A program made the translations under genes and the position numbers. Below the pieces are notes generated by a model. The model ran no database searches and had not been told where the DNA came from. It was given only the letters and a program-made list of their open reading frames with translations. From positions 1 to 64,000 of the forward strand of contig CP141729.1 of the NCBI GenBank assembly GCA_035621215.1: DNA of 64,000 nt. Direction: 5' to 3'. Below, piece after piece: positions 40,765-48,578 of this stretch. Position 1 is the stretch's first letter. Each line of letters begins with the position of its first letter. Source of the DNA: Oscillospiraceae bacterium MB08-C2-2. GTDB taxonomy: Bacteria; Bacillota; Clostridia; Oscillospirales; Ruminococcaceae.

Positions 40765-42210
40765 ATGGCAGAAATTACAAAAATCACTCAGCCTATGATT
40801 CCTCGGGAAAATATGGGAACCAAATTCAAGCCTGAGACCGATCAAGCCTTTGCGCTCAACGATCCGGGTAAGGTGTTTCGCCGGCAGGAGAGCAACCCGG
40901 CGGGGGATAAAAAGACTGAACAGAGCCTGCGGGAGCAGATCAGCCGAGATGCGATTCTGCCCGCTTTACGCCCCACCGCCGATTTGACACAAGCCCTGCG
41001 CAAGCTGCTGTTTTTTGTGGAAATGGGGGTTTCCTCTTCCGGCGTTATGCTGGATAACGAAATTAGGGCTTTGTTGGAATCCCTTTTTGTTTCGCCGGAA
41101 CAGCTTTTGCGGACTTTAACCGAACAGGATAAGTCTAGTGTCCTGTTTAAAGGGCAGAGCTTTGATATTTTGCGGGATGTGGCCGGGCGCTTTACCATGC
41201 ATCCGCAGGTAAAAGATGCGCTGGTGCAGGTTCTCAAAACCTTTGAATACAATGTCAATGTGGAGCAATCCATTAAAAGCATTTTGCAGAATTGCGACAA
41301 CATTTTAGATTATATGTTTTCCGCTGACCGTGAGCAGTTCGCCCATTATCTGGCTGGCCTCAAGGCGATTCTTCTGCCCGCCGAAGAAAAGGGCGGTTTG
41401 GCTGCCCCAGCGGAGCGTGAGGTCAGCCAGAAGGAGGCAGCCCAACTCCTGAAAAACAATCTGGTGCCTTTGCTTGGGGAGGTGGTGGGCAAATACCATC
41501 AGGCTCCCAAAATTCGCGATATTGTTATGGTAATTATTCACAATGTGGTGCGGGTGGATAAGGGAACGCCGGAGGATTTGGAAGAAGCGGCGGCAAGGTT
41601 GGCCAGCGAGCTGAAAAAGGTCGCCAACCTGCCCCCCAACTTTGAAAAGCTTTTGCTGGAATCTCTGAAAGCGGATGAGCAGAAAGCGCGCCTTGCCCCG
41701 GATAGAGCCGCCCAAAAAATGACCGATGCCATTGTCTCGGTGTTTCGTGATGGAGGAAAGGCTTCCACTGTTCGTCAGGCAGAAAACCTTTTGGTCAGCC
41801 TGCTGCAAAACCAAAGCCCCGTTATGAATGTTCTGCATTTTGTGCTGCCTCTGCGCATGGGGGTGGATCGCTCGGTGGCTGAGGTTTATGTGGACCCGGA
41901 TAGCGATGAGCGGGAATCCCGCTCCGGCAGCAGCACACGCAAAATTTTTCTTTCTGCTGAATCGGAGGAGCTGGGCAGTTTTGAGCTCTGCTTCTGGGTG
42001 GTGGATAAGCGCATCGATTTTTCCTTGTGGTGCCCCGGTATTTTAATAGATAGTCTGGCCCGCCTGCGTGGGACCTTCTCAGAAATTATGATGCGGGAGG
42101 GCTACAGCATTGGGCAGTATCAGGTGCAGGAGTTCACCGAGCCCCAGAGTGTGGCGCAGGTTTTCCCCAAACTTGTAACCAGAAGGACGGGTATTGATGT
42201 CAGAATCTAA
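40765..42210 (+). CDS. FliK C-terminal-like (YlqG-like) protein
   Basis: 481 residues from ATG 40765 (RBS AAGGGAGG, somewhat long spacing; GTG 40753 overlaps the site). The first 390 residues are helical with no motif I recognise. The last part, SAESEELGSFELCFWVVDKR then IDFSLWCPGILIDSLARLRG, resembles the FliK C-terminal (Flg_hook) domain. The next gene encodes a FlhB C-domain-like protein; the same order is known for Bacillus subtilis ylqG-ylqH. In flagella FliK and FlhB set hook length and switch export specificity. No other flagellar gene lies nearby, so this orphan pair may do a different job. Overlaps the next gene by 14 bases. Confidence 0.6.
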   Translation: MAEITKITQPMIPRENMGTKFKPETDQAFALNDPGKVFRRQESNPAGDKKTEQSLREQISRDAILPALRPTADLTQALRKLLFFVEMGVSSSGVMLDNEIRALLESLFVSPEQLLRTLTEQDKSSVLFKGQSFDILRDVAGRFTMHPQVKDALVQVLKTFEYNVNVEQSIKSILQNCDNILDYMFSADREQFAHYLAGLKAILLPAEEKGGLAAPAEREVSQKEAAQLLKNNLVPLLGEVVGKYHQAPKIRDIVMVIIHNVVRVDKGTPEDLEEAAARLASELKKVANLPPNFEKLLLESLKADEQKARLAPDRAAQKMTDAIVSVFRDGGKASTVRQAENLLVSLLQNQSPVMNVLHFVLPLRMGVDRSVAEVYVDPDSDERESRSGSSTRKIFLSAESEELGSFELCFWVVDKRIDFSLWCPGILIDSLARLRGTFSEIMMREGYSIGQYQVQEFTEPQSVAQVFPKLVTRRTGIDVRI

Positions 42211-42547
42211 TTACAGCAAGAATATGAAGGTAACGGCTCTTCAATACAATAGCGAAAAGGATACCGCACCGGTTGTTGTGGCGGCGGGCGGCGGCTATGT
42301 GGCCCAGAAAATTCTCGAAATTGCCGATGAATACGGCATTGCTGTTTATCACGACGATACTGCCGCCACACTGCTTTCCAAGCTGGATTTGGGGCAGGAG
42401 ATTCCACCTGAGCTTTATCAGATTGTTGTGAGCATTTATCTGAGCATTTTGGGCACTGCCAAAAACAGCCGGCAGGAGCTGGGGATTCCGATTCCACCCA
42501 AAGGGCCTGCAAAAGCAGGGGAGACAGCTCCCACGGGTTCCCGGTAA
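42197..42547 (+). CDS. FlhB C-terminal-domain-like protein (YlqH-like)
   Basis: 116 residues from ATG 42197. VTALQYNSEKDTAPVVVAAG, then QKILEIADEYGIAVYHDDTA, LLSKLDLGQEIPPELYQIVV and SIYLSILG follow the cytoplasmic domain of FlhB/YscU export-switch proteins. It lacks the membrane domain, and the NPTH autocleavage motif is missing (the corresponding position near residue 9 reads NMKVTALQY). It is translated from inside the end of the FliK-like gene and is followed by cheW. Confidence 0.85.
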   Translation: MSESNYSKNMKVTALQYNSEKDTAPVVVAAGGGYVAQKILEIADEYGIAVYHDDTAATLLSKLDLGQEIPPELYQIVVSIYLSILGTAKNSRQELGIPIPPKGPAKAGETAPTGSR

Positions 42548-42692
42548 AATACAGCTGGCATATTGCATTTTGACGTTAAACTTGGTATGATATGGTTACA
42601 ACTATGGTGTGATTGTGTAAAAAAAGATAGAATTTGTGACAAGAACTTGCGGGCGCATGGCCTGCGGGTGATGATAAAGAGGAGCGAGTGGA

Positions 42693-43190
42693 ATGAATAA
42701 TTTGGAAACAACCGCTGCTGGAAATTTTGTGGAAGATGTTGCGGAAAAATATCTGACCTTTGATGTAAGCGGGCAAGTATATGGCATATCCATTAGCAAT
42801 GTTATTGAGATTTCGAAAATTCAGGCCATCACCCCTATTCCTGAATTCCCGGTTTATGCCAAGGGAATTATCAATCTTCGGGGCAAGGTCATTCCGCTTA
42901 TTGATTTGAATCTGCGGTTCGGCCACCATGAGAAGGAATACACCGACCGTACTTGTATTGTAATTGTGGATATCGAAGGCCTTCAGGTGGGCTTTATTGT
43001 GGAAGCAGTGGATGAGGTTATGGATATTTCCAAGGCGCAGATTGCGCCTCCTCCCAAGTTTTCTGCCGAGCGCTCCAATCGCTATGTGGTTGGTGTGGGC
43101 AAGCTGACCGACCGTATGGTGCTGATCCTGGATGGCAAGCTGGTGCTTTCCGACGATGAAGTGGATATGTTGGGTTCTGCCGCCCAATAG
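42693..43190 (+). CDS. cheW: Chemotaxis coupling protein CheW
   Basis: 165 residues, RBS GAGGAGCG. The CheW double beta-barrel is recognised from YLTFDVSGQVYGISISNVIEI near 24-45, YAKGIINLRGKVIPLIDLNLRFG near 65-87, CIVIVDIEGLQVGFIVEAVDEVM near 97-120 and VLILDGKLVLS near 147. It couples methyl-accepting receptors to the kinase CheA at the membrane. No cheA is in the window; one receptor lies at 53602. Possibly cotranscribed with the FliK/FlhB-like pair, 145 bases upstream. Confidence 0.93.
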   Translation: MNNLETTAAGNFVEDVAEKYLTFDVSGQVYGISISNVIEISKIQAITPIPEFPVYAKGIINLRGKVIPLIDLNLRFGHHEKEYTDRTCIVIVDIEGLQVGFIVEAVDEVMDISKAQIAPPPKFSAERSNRYVVGVGKLTDRMVLILDGKLVLSDDEVDMLGSAAQ

Positions 43191-43215
43191 TGAAAAACCA
43201 AATTTATAAAGACCT

Positions 43216-43256
43216 GCCTCCTGATGTGGATTCTTTTCTGCGTTGGGAGGCTTTTT
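43216..43256 (+). terminator. Terminator of cheW
   Basis: GCCTCC (43216-43221) pairs with GGAGGC (43246-43251), followed by five T. Loop is long and T-rich. Confidence 0.65.
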
Positions 43257-43342
43257 GTATAGCCGGCAGCGCGGATATAAAATTTATCGGCGTCTTTGCT
43301 GGGTATGCGCTAAGGCCGGCGGATCTCTGTTGTGCGGATACA

Positions 43343-43484
43343 TTGACAAGCCGAATCAAATTGTTTTATGATTTTTGAGCATCAAGTGATCGATCTTTTC
43401 ATGAAATACTGAGAAAGTTTAAATCAATTGGTGCCAACTGCCAGAATCAAGTTATGGCAGGCAAGAGCCGGGGATTGATTTTTT
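43343..43484 (+). ncRNA. Candidate small RNA with its own promoter and structured 3' end
   Basis: TTGACA (43343-43348) and TATGAT (43367-43372, 18-base spacer) form a good promoter predicting a start near 43379. The transcript of about 105 bases has no ribosome-binding site or open frame. Its 3' half folds as nested stems: AAATCAAT (43421-43428) with ATTGATTT (43474-43481) and, inside, CTGCCA (43438-43443) with TGGCAG (43455-43460), ending in a T-run. I do not recognise a known riboswitch or RNA family. Confidence 0.45.
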
Positions 43485-43535
43485 GAAATGATCTTGCAGA
43501 AGAAAAAGAAAGAGTATTCCGAGCTGAAAATAAAA

Positions 43536-43582
43536 AAGCCCTCGGACACCGTGGTTTATCACAGTGTCCGAGGACTGATCTT
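43536..43582 (-). terminator. Leftward terminator
   Basis: CTCGGACAC pairs with GTGTCCGAG; on the minus strand it is followed by GGGCTTTTTTATTTT. It lies immediately after the stop of the small leftward frame at 43583, so something is transcribed leftward here. Confidence 0.8.
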
Positions 43583-43819
43583 TTATGGACTATCGATTAC
43601 ACTGCCAACAGCACCGCCGACTGTATCGATTGCATGGGCAGTTGCAATTGAATGGTTCGCAATTGGCGGCTGCTGTGAGCGCTCGTTGGAGCATCCAATC
43701 TGGGGCATACATACCTTGATATCCCCCGATTGGTCCGAGCCCAAGGGCGCGAAAAGGCCGCTTGCGATAATACCCGCAAAACATAATGAATGGTTCCTTT
43801 CATGCAAAGGATAATACAT
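43583..43819 (-). CDS. Possible small leftward gene, or non-coding RNA
   Basis: A 78-residue frame whose stop codon abuts a good leftward terminator. It has two cysteines and a C-terminal stretch rich in small residues (HAIDTVGGAVGSVIDS). No Shine-Dalgarno sequence precedes the ATG, and two other frames of similar length run across the same bases, so the unit could equally be a structured RNA of about 240-300 bases. No family recognised for either reading. Confidence 0.3.
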   Translation of the reverse strand: MYYPLHERNHSLCFAGIIASGLFAPLGSDQSGDIKVCMPQIGCSNERSQQPPIANHSIATAHAIDTVGGAVGSVIDSP

Positions 43820-43931
43820 TATATGTGCTGTGATGCAGGTGATGTGATGTGTTTATGCTAATCTTTCACTTCACATTAGAGGTAAAAGTGTCGTAGTGGT
43901 GTCGTAGTATAGTAAAATCCCATTTGTCCAA

Positions 43932-43972
43932 CCAAAAAAAAGCCTCACAAACGTGATGTTTGCGAGGCTTTT
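43932..43972 (-). terminator. Terminator of tRNA-Ser
   Basis: On the minus strand AAAAAGCCTCGCAAAC faces GTTTGTGAGGCTTTTT (one wobble) and begins right after the tRNA CCA end. Confidence 0.92.
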
Positions 43973-44063
43973 TGGCGGAGAGAGAGGGATTCGAACCCTC
44001 GGAATGCGTTAACATTCACACGATTTCCAGTCGTGCGCCTTAGACCAGCTCAGCCATCTCTCC
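43973..44063 (-). tRNA. tRNA-Ser (anticodon GGA)
   Basis: 91 bases including an encoded CCA, on the minus strand. Acceptor GGAGAGA pairs with TCTCTCC; the anticodon loop CTGGAAA carries GGA; a long variable arm typical of serine tRNAs is present; the T-arm reads GAGGGTTCGAATCCCTC. Confidence 0.97.
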
Positions 44064-44431
44064 ATAATAAATATTCAGTTTTTATTGCTCATTAAAACCT
44101 GAAACAATAGCCTGTCTACGCTGCTGTGACATACAATCTTTGCAACAGGACAAAGACTATTATATCTCTTTTTCAGAAAATGTCAAGCAAATCTTTACCA
44201 ATAATTTAAGTTTTTTTCTGGGTGCGAGCCAAAGCTTTTCGGTGCCCCAATATAGGCGCGCATTTTGGGATGAGTGATAGCGGATTTTTATAGCAATATT
44301 ATAATATTCTTTTCGGTCAAGGGGTAGAATAAAGCCATAGTTAAAGGCGTTTTTCGACAAATTGTTTTCTTTATAAGGCAATTGTGAACATAAGAAAAGC
44401 TTGTTTTCTTTGCAAAATGCCTTTGAATATC
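44064..44431. other. Gap before the feo operon
   Basis: About 370 bases between tRNA-Ser and the feo promoter. A leftward open frame (44160-44438) has neither a ribosome-binding site nor recognisable features and runs through the feo promoter, so I do not accept it. The tRNA-Ser promoter must lie just above 44070. Nothing else is evident. Confidence 0.5.
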
Positions 44432-44477
44432 TTGACAAAGCCTCCCAAGTGGCATATAATGTTAACGAAAGTTAACA
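44432..44477 (+). promoter_or_regulatory. Consensus promoter and inverted-repeat operator of the feo operon
   Basis: TTGACA (44432-44437), a 17-base spacer and TATAAT (44455-44460): a perfect sigma-A promoter. A perfect inverted repeat TGTTAAC-GAAA-GTTAACA (44460-44477) covers the start site, with a further TTGTTAATAA half-site just downstream. A perfect promoter blocked by an operator is what an iron-responsive (Fur- or DtxR-type) repressor would need; the sequence is not a canonical Fur box. Confidence 0.7.
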
Positions 44478-44558
44478 CTGATATTGTTAATAAAGGGAAA
44501 CAAGTGATTTCGGTGCCTGTTTAAGGTGCTGGAGCGCTTAATGAAAGAGGGTATGGTT

Positions 44559-44771
44559 ATGCCATTAATGTCTGCTGAATTGGGAAAAGAAGTCACCATC
44601 CAGAGATGCCAGATGAACGGTGAGCTTAAGCGCCATGTGGATAACCTCGGCTTGATTCCCGGGGAAAAGGTTACCCCCATTGCCTGCAACAACGGCAATT
44701 TGATTATTAAGGTTAAAAACAGCCGTTTGGCCATTAATATGGGTGTAGCGTCTAAGATATTCGTGAGCTGA
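44559..44771 (+). CDS. feoA: FeoA-domain protein 1
   Basis: 70 residues. ATG 44559 is preferred since AGAGGG lies eight bases upstream and family members start near MPL; longer in-frame starts run back to 44526. The SH3-like FeoA fold is seen in RHVDNLGLIPGEKVTPIACN then NLIIKVKNSRLAINMGVASKI. Small cytoplasmic partner of FeoB. First of two tandem feoA genes. Confidence 0.9.
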   Translation: MPLMSAELGKEVTIQRCQMNGELKRHVDNLGLIPGEKVTPIACNNGNLIIKVKNSRLAINMGVASKIFVS

Positions 44772-44900
44772 ACACATCATTTTGGTTATAACTTGCAGGC
44801 CATCGGTCTCAAGTGATATGAATGTTAGCCGTTGTTAATACAGTTTCATTTTTATTGGCTGTATACGGCTCAGTATTTGAAGTAAAAGGAGAATTATGGT

Positions 44901-45131
44901 ATGCAAATCACCCTGAAAGAACTAAAACCTGGGGAGAAAGCGGTAGTGGCTCAGATCACGGGTCAAGGTGCTGTGCGCCGCCGCTTGTTTGATATGGGGA
45001 TTACCCCGGGGGCCGAGATTTACATGCGTAAAACCGCTCCCTTGGGAGACCCTATCGAACTGACTGTGCGGGGTTATGAGTTGAGTTTGCGTAAGGCTGA
45101 GGCCGAAGCGGTGTTGGTGGATAAGAAATAG
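44901..45131 (+). CDS. feoA: FeoA-domain protein 2
   Basis: 76 residues, RBS AAAGGAG. FeoA signature: LKPGEKAVVAQITGQGAVRR then RLFDMGITPGAEIYMRKTAP and the closing GYELSLRKAEAEAVLV. More typical of the family than the first copy, including the RRRLFDMGITPG core. Directly upstream of feoB. Confidence 0.94.
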   Translation: MQITLKELKPGEKAVVAQITGQGAVRRRLFDMGITPGAEIYMRKTAPLGDPIELTVRGYELSLRKAEAEAVLVDKK

Positions 45132-45176
45132 GCTTTTTAGCTGAAAAGTTTCCCCAAGAATTTAAAGGAGTGTGTT

Positions 45177-47276
45177 TTGAAGATGCCATTGAGATTTGCG
45201 CTGGCGGGTAACCCGAACAGCGGCAAGACTACGCTGTTTAACCAACTGACCGGCAGCACAGCCCATGTGGGTAACTGGCCCGGCGTTACGGTGGAGCGTA
45301 AAGAAGGCCGCTACCGGAACAAACAGATCGGTGAAGAAATTCAGGTCATTGATTTGCCCGGTATTTATTCACTTTCGCCTTATTCTCCTGAGGAGATTGT
45401 GGCACGGAACTACATAATTGAGCAGAATCCCGATGTTATTATCAATATCGTGGATGCCACCAATCTGGAGCGTAATCTTTATCTGACCACGCAGCTTCTT
45501 GAAACCGGGCGGCCGATGGTTTTGGCCCTGAATATGATTGACGTGCTGGAGAAGCAAAAGGATGTTTTGGATAGCGCCTTGCTTTCCAAGCAGCTTGGCA
45601 TACCGGTTGTGAAAATATCCGCTTCTCAGAACAAAAATATCGATGGTTTGATGCAGGCAGCCATTAAAGCCTCTAAAGAGGAATATACCTCTTCCAGCAT
45701 ACTCAAGGATAGTTCCTTAGGCAAAGCGTTGGATGATGTTGAGGAGATTCTTGTGTCCCTTGGCATTGCGCATCCTCTTTACCATGCGGTGAAGCTGCTG
45801 GAAAACGACAGCGAGGTAACAAAATCCCTCAAGCTTGGCTCCCGCAAGGCGGAAATTGATGAAATTTGCCGGGTTGCCAGAGAAAGCTGCGATGGCGGCG
45901 ACTGCGAGGCAGTAATTGCCGATCTGCGGTATCGCTTTATTACCAAGAACTGCCGTCCGGCGTTGAAAGCGGCTCCCCGTTTGGAAGCTCTTTCTGCTTC
46001 GGATAAGATCGATAAGATTATCACCCACCGTATTTTCGGTTTGCCTATCTTTGCACTTCTCATGTTCCTGGTGTTCCACATGACCTTTACCGAAAATCTC
46101 TTCTTTGTTACCGACCTGCCCGGCCCGGGTATCTGGTTGGCTGGGATTGTGGAGGGCCTTGTTGAGGTTGCCACCAACGGAATGGCTGCTCTTCTGGAAA
46201 CAGTTGGTGCCAGCGCACTGATTACCGGCTTGGTGATTGACGGTATCTTTGCAGGACTTGGTGCAATTTTGGGCTTCCTTCCCCTAATTCTCGTCCTTTA
46301 CTTCTTCCTTTCCATTTTGGAAGACAGTGGTTATATGGCCCGTGCTGCTTTCATCATGGACCGTCTGCTGCGGAAATTTGGTCTTTCCGGTAAGTCTTTT
46401 GTTCCTATGATCATGGGCTTCGGCTGCAGCGTTCCTGCTATTGCTGCCACTCGAACTCTGGATAGCGAAAAGGATCGCCGTGTTACCATTATGCTGATTC
46501 CTTTTATGTCCTGTGGTGCAAAGCTTCCGATTTATGCCGTTGTAATTCCCGCCTTTTTCAGTGAGGGCGCCGATTTGGTAACCTTTGGCATGTACATGCT
46601 GGGTATCATTGTGGCCATTATCTGCGGTGTTATCTTCAAAAACACTCTGTTTAAGGGTGAAGCAGCTCCCTTTATCATGGAGTTGCCTGCCTACCGATTC
46701 CCCAGCCTCAAGAGCTTGGGAATCCATCTGTGGGAGAAAATCAAAGGCTTTGCCATTAAGGCCGGTACTGTGCTGCTGGCTGCTACCGTTGTAATTTGGT
46801 TCCTTTCCAGCTTTGGCTTTGTCGATGGGGGCTTTGGCATGGTTGAAACCAACAGCGCCGAATCCATTCTGGGTTATTTGGGTAATGCGCTTCGCTTTAT
46901 CTTTGTTCCTCTTGGCTTTGCAAGCGGCCCCAACGGCTGGAAAGCGGTTGTTGCAGTGCTCACCGGATTGGTTGCTAAAGAGGCTGTTTTGACCACCATG
47001 GCTCAGCTTTATGGTGTAGAGGGTGACGTTCTGGAGGATGATGGTGCCAGCGGTGTATTGGGTGTCAGCTTGGCTGCTTCCTTTGGTTCTATCCCGGCCG
47101 CTCTTGCCTTTATGGCCTTCAACCTCTTCTGTGTCCCTTGTATGGCTGCTGTTGCCGCCATCAGCCAGGAAATGAACTCCAGAAAGTGGCTGTGGTTCAC
47201 CATTGGCTTCCAGCTTGTAGTGGCTTGGATTGTGGCTTTCTTGATCTTCAATATCGGCACGCTCTTAGGGTTCTGA
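45177..47276 (+). CDS. feoB: Ferrous iron transporter FeoB, TTG start
   Basis: 699 residues. TTG 45177 is six bases after AAAGGAG; ATG 45183 is an alternative with less suitable spacing. The N-terminal G domain has G1 GNPNSGKTT (11-19), GNWPGVTVE, G3 DLPG and G4 NMID. The membrane domain begins near 275 with two gate regions containing SGYMARAAFIMDRLLRKFGL then SFVPMIMGFGCSVPAI, and SCGAKLPIYAVVIPAFF, with the conserved Cys. Imports Fe2+ with GTP-dependent gating. Operon: feoA, feoA, feoB, FeoB-associated protein. Confidence 0.97.
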   Translation: MKMPLRFALAGNPNSGKTTLFNQLTGSTAHVGNWPGVTVERKEGRYRNKQIGEEIQVIDLPGIYSLSPYSPEEIVARNYIIEQNPDVIINIVDATNLERNLYLTTQLLETGRPMVLALNMIDVLEKQKDVLDSALLSKQLGIPVVKISASQNKNIDGLMQAAIKASKEEYTSSSILKDSSLGKALDDVEEILVSLGIAHPLYHAVKLLENDSEVTKSLKLGSRKAEIDEICRVARESCDGGDCEAVIADLRYRFITKNCRPALKAAPRLEALSASDKIDKIITHRIFGLPIFALLMFLVFHMTFTENLFFVTDLPGPGIWLAGIVEGLVEVATNGMAALLETVGASALITGLVIDGIFAGLGAILGFLPLILVLYFFLSILEDSGYMARAAFIMDRLLRKFGLSGKSFVPMIMGFGCSVPAIAATRTLDSEKDRRVTIMLIPFMSCGAKLPIYAVVIPAFFSEGADLVTFGMYMLGIIVAIICGVIFKNTLFKGEAAPFIMELPAYRFPSLKSLGIHLWEKIKGFAIKAGTVLLAATVVIWFLSSFGFVDGGFGMVETNSAESILGYLGNALRFIFVPLGFASGPNGWKAVVAVLTGLVAKEAVLTTMAQLYGVEGDVLEDDGASGVLGVSLAASFGSIPAALAFMAFNLFCVPCMAAVAAISQEMNSRKWLWFTIGFQLVVAWIVAFLIFNIGTLLGF

Positions 47277-47382
47277 TTTTAGCCTGCCTTGATACAGGCG
47301 GCAAAATCTGGAGCTGTTGACAGAATGGATTTTTTAACGCAGTGAAGGGAACTTGGTTCCCATCTCAAAAGGAGATGATTTT

Positions 47383-47544
47383 GTGAGTCCTGTTGATATC
47401 ATTATTCTTGTTCTGGTGCTTGCTCTTGTTGCAGGCGGTATTGTCTTTCAAATCCGCAGACGCATACGCAACAAAGCCATGGGCGGCGGATGCAGCTCTT
47501 GTGGGTGCAGCTGCTCTGGCGGAACCAGCAGCTGCAAAAAATAG
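47383..47544 (+). CDS. FeoB-associated Cys-rich membrane protein
   Basis: 53 residues from GTG 47383 (RBS AAAGGAGA). One N-terminal membrane helix (IIILVLVLALVAGGIVF), a basic stop-transfer RRRIRNK and a Cys-rich tail GGGCSSCGCSCSGGTSSC. This is the small partner commonly encoded after feoB in Clostridia, thought to take part in iron handling at the membrane. Too small to be assigned without its position. Confidence 0.92.
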   Translation: MSPVDIIILVLVLALVAGGIVFQIRRRIRNKAMGGGCSSCGCSCSGGTSSCKK

Positions 47545-47566
47545 CATTTAAAAAGGCTATACACAT

Positions 47567-47600
47567 AAAAAGGCCGTCCGGAAAACCGGACGGCCTTTTT
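47567..47600. terminator. Terminator of the feo operon
   Basis: AAAAAGGCCGTCCGG pairs exactly with CCGGACGGCCTTTTT around AAAA; works in both directions (converging racemase gene). Confidence 0.95.
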
Positions 47601-47623
47601 GCGCTTTATTGGGGGAGCTAACC

Positions 47624-48316
47624 CTACGGCTCCATAGCCAGCAGAGCGGCCTTAGCGGCGTGAATTTTGGTGGTATCAAATACAGGCAGGGTAGTATCCT
47701 CTTGCCCCACCAACAGGCCGATCTCGGTACAGCCCAAGATAACGCCCTGTGCCCCTTGCTGTTGCATTTTAGCAATGATTTGCAAATACCCTTCTTTGGA
47801 GGCCTTTGAGATTACACCACAGCAAAGTTCCTCATAGATCACACGGTTTATGTATTCAATATCCTGCGGTGCAGGGATTAACACCTCAATCCCTTTGGCA
47901 ATCAGCCTTTCTTTATAGAAATCCTGCAGCATGGTGTATTTTGTACCCAGCAGTGCTGTGCGCCGGATACCGTCTTCCAAGAGCTTTTCGGCGGTTGCCT
48001 CCGCAATATGAATAATAGGCAAAGTGATTTGGCTCTGAATCTGGGGCACCACCTTATGCATTGTGTTGGTGCAAATCACGATGAAATCCGCCCCGGCTTT
48101 TTCAAGGCTTTGAGCGGCGCCAGCCAAAATATGTGCACTTTTATCCCAGTCACCTTTTGCCTGACATTCTTCTATCTCAAAAAAATCCACACTGTAGAGA
48201 AGCACCTTTGCGCAGTGCAAACCGCCCAGCTTTTCTTTGACCACCTGATTCACAATCTGGTAATAGGTGACTGTGCTTTCCCAACTCATACCGCCGATCA
48301 AACCAATGGTTTTCAT
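47624..48316 (-). CDS. Aspartate/glutamate racemase-family protein
   Basis: 230 residues. IGLIGGMSWESTVTYYQIVN at the N-terminus, the first catalytic cysteine C82 in ADFIVICTNTMHK and the second, C196, in GVILGCTEIGLLV form the two-base Cys/Cys pair of PLP-independent aspartate racemases (RacD/YgeA type). Interconverts L- and D-amino acids for peptidoglycan or spore cross-bridges. Monocistronic, leftward, sharing the terminator with the feo operon. Confidence 0.92.
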   Translation of the reverse strand: MKTIGLIGGMSWESTVTYYQIVNQVVKEKLGGLHCAKVLLYSVDFFEIEECQAKGDWDKSAHILAGAAQSLEKAGADFIVICTNTMHKVVPQIQSQITLPIIHIAEATAEKLLEDGIRRTALLGTKYTMLQDFYKERLIAKGIEVLIPAPQDIEYINRVIYEELCCGVISKASKEGYLQIIAKMQQQGAQGVILGCTEIGLLVGQEDTTLPVFDTTKIHAAKAALLAMEP

Positions 48317-48469
48317 AGAATCTCCCTCCTAATTCTGGCTTTGGTTGCCATACCCTTATAGTGGAGTGTGAACCAAGCCGCAACACTGTTTCCTTTGCAT
48401 ATGAGTATATCATATCGTGCAGAGAATTAGAATGCAGCGATAAATATGGGCAGAATTGTTGCGGAGATA

Positions 48470-48527
48470 TTGACAAAGAGGGGGATTGCCTCTATAATAT
48501 AGCAGTGATATATATCGCTGCTATATT
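48470..48527 (+). promoter_or_regulatory. Promoter and 32-bp palindromic operator of the TetR-ABC operon
   Basis: TTGACA (48470-48475), a 17-base spacer and TATAAT (48493-48498). A near-perfect 32-bp palindrome (48496-48527; half-site AATATAGCAGTGATAT, one symmetric mismatch pair) overlaps the -10 box and start site, the expected arrangement for autorepression by the TetR protein encoded next. Confidence 0.8.
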
Positions 48528-48578
48528 AGTTCGTGTCTGAATGGATAGAAAAAATACACCATAGATGAGGATGACTGT

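Noticed and set aside
40765-42547. Type III secretion/flagellar operon
   Set aside because: Only FliK-C-like and FlhB-C-like proteins are present; no FliF, FlhA, FliPQR or flagellin genes occur in the window.
44160-44438. Leftward 92-codon frame upstream of feoA
   Set aside because: It starts inside the feo promoter, lacks a Shine-Dalgarno site and looks like AT-rich noise.
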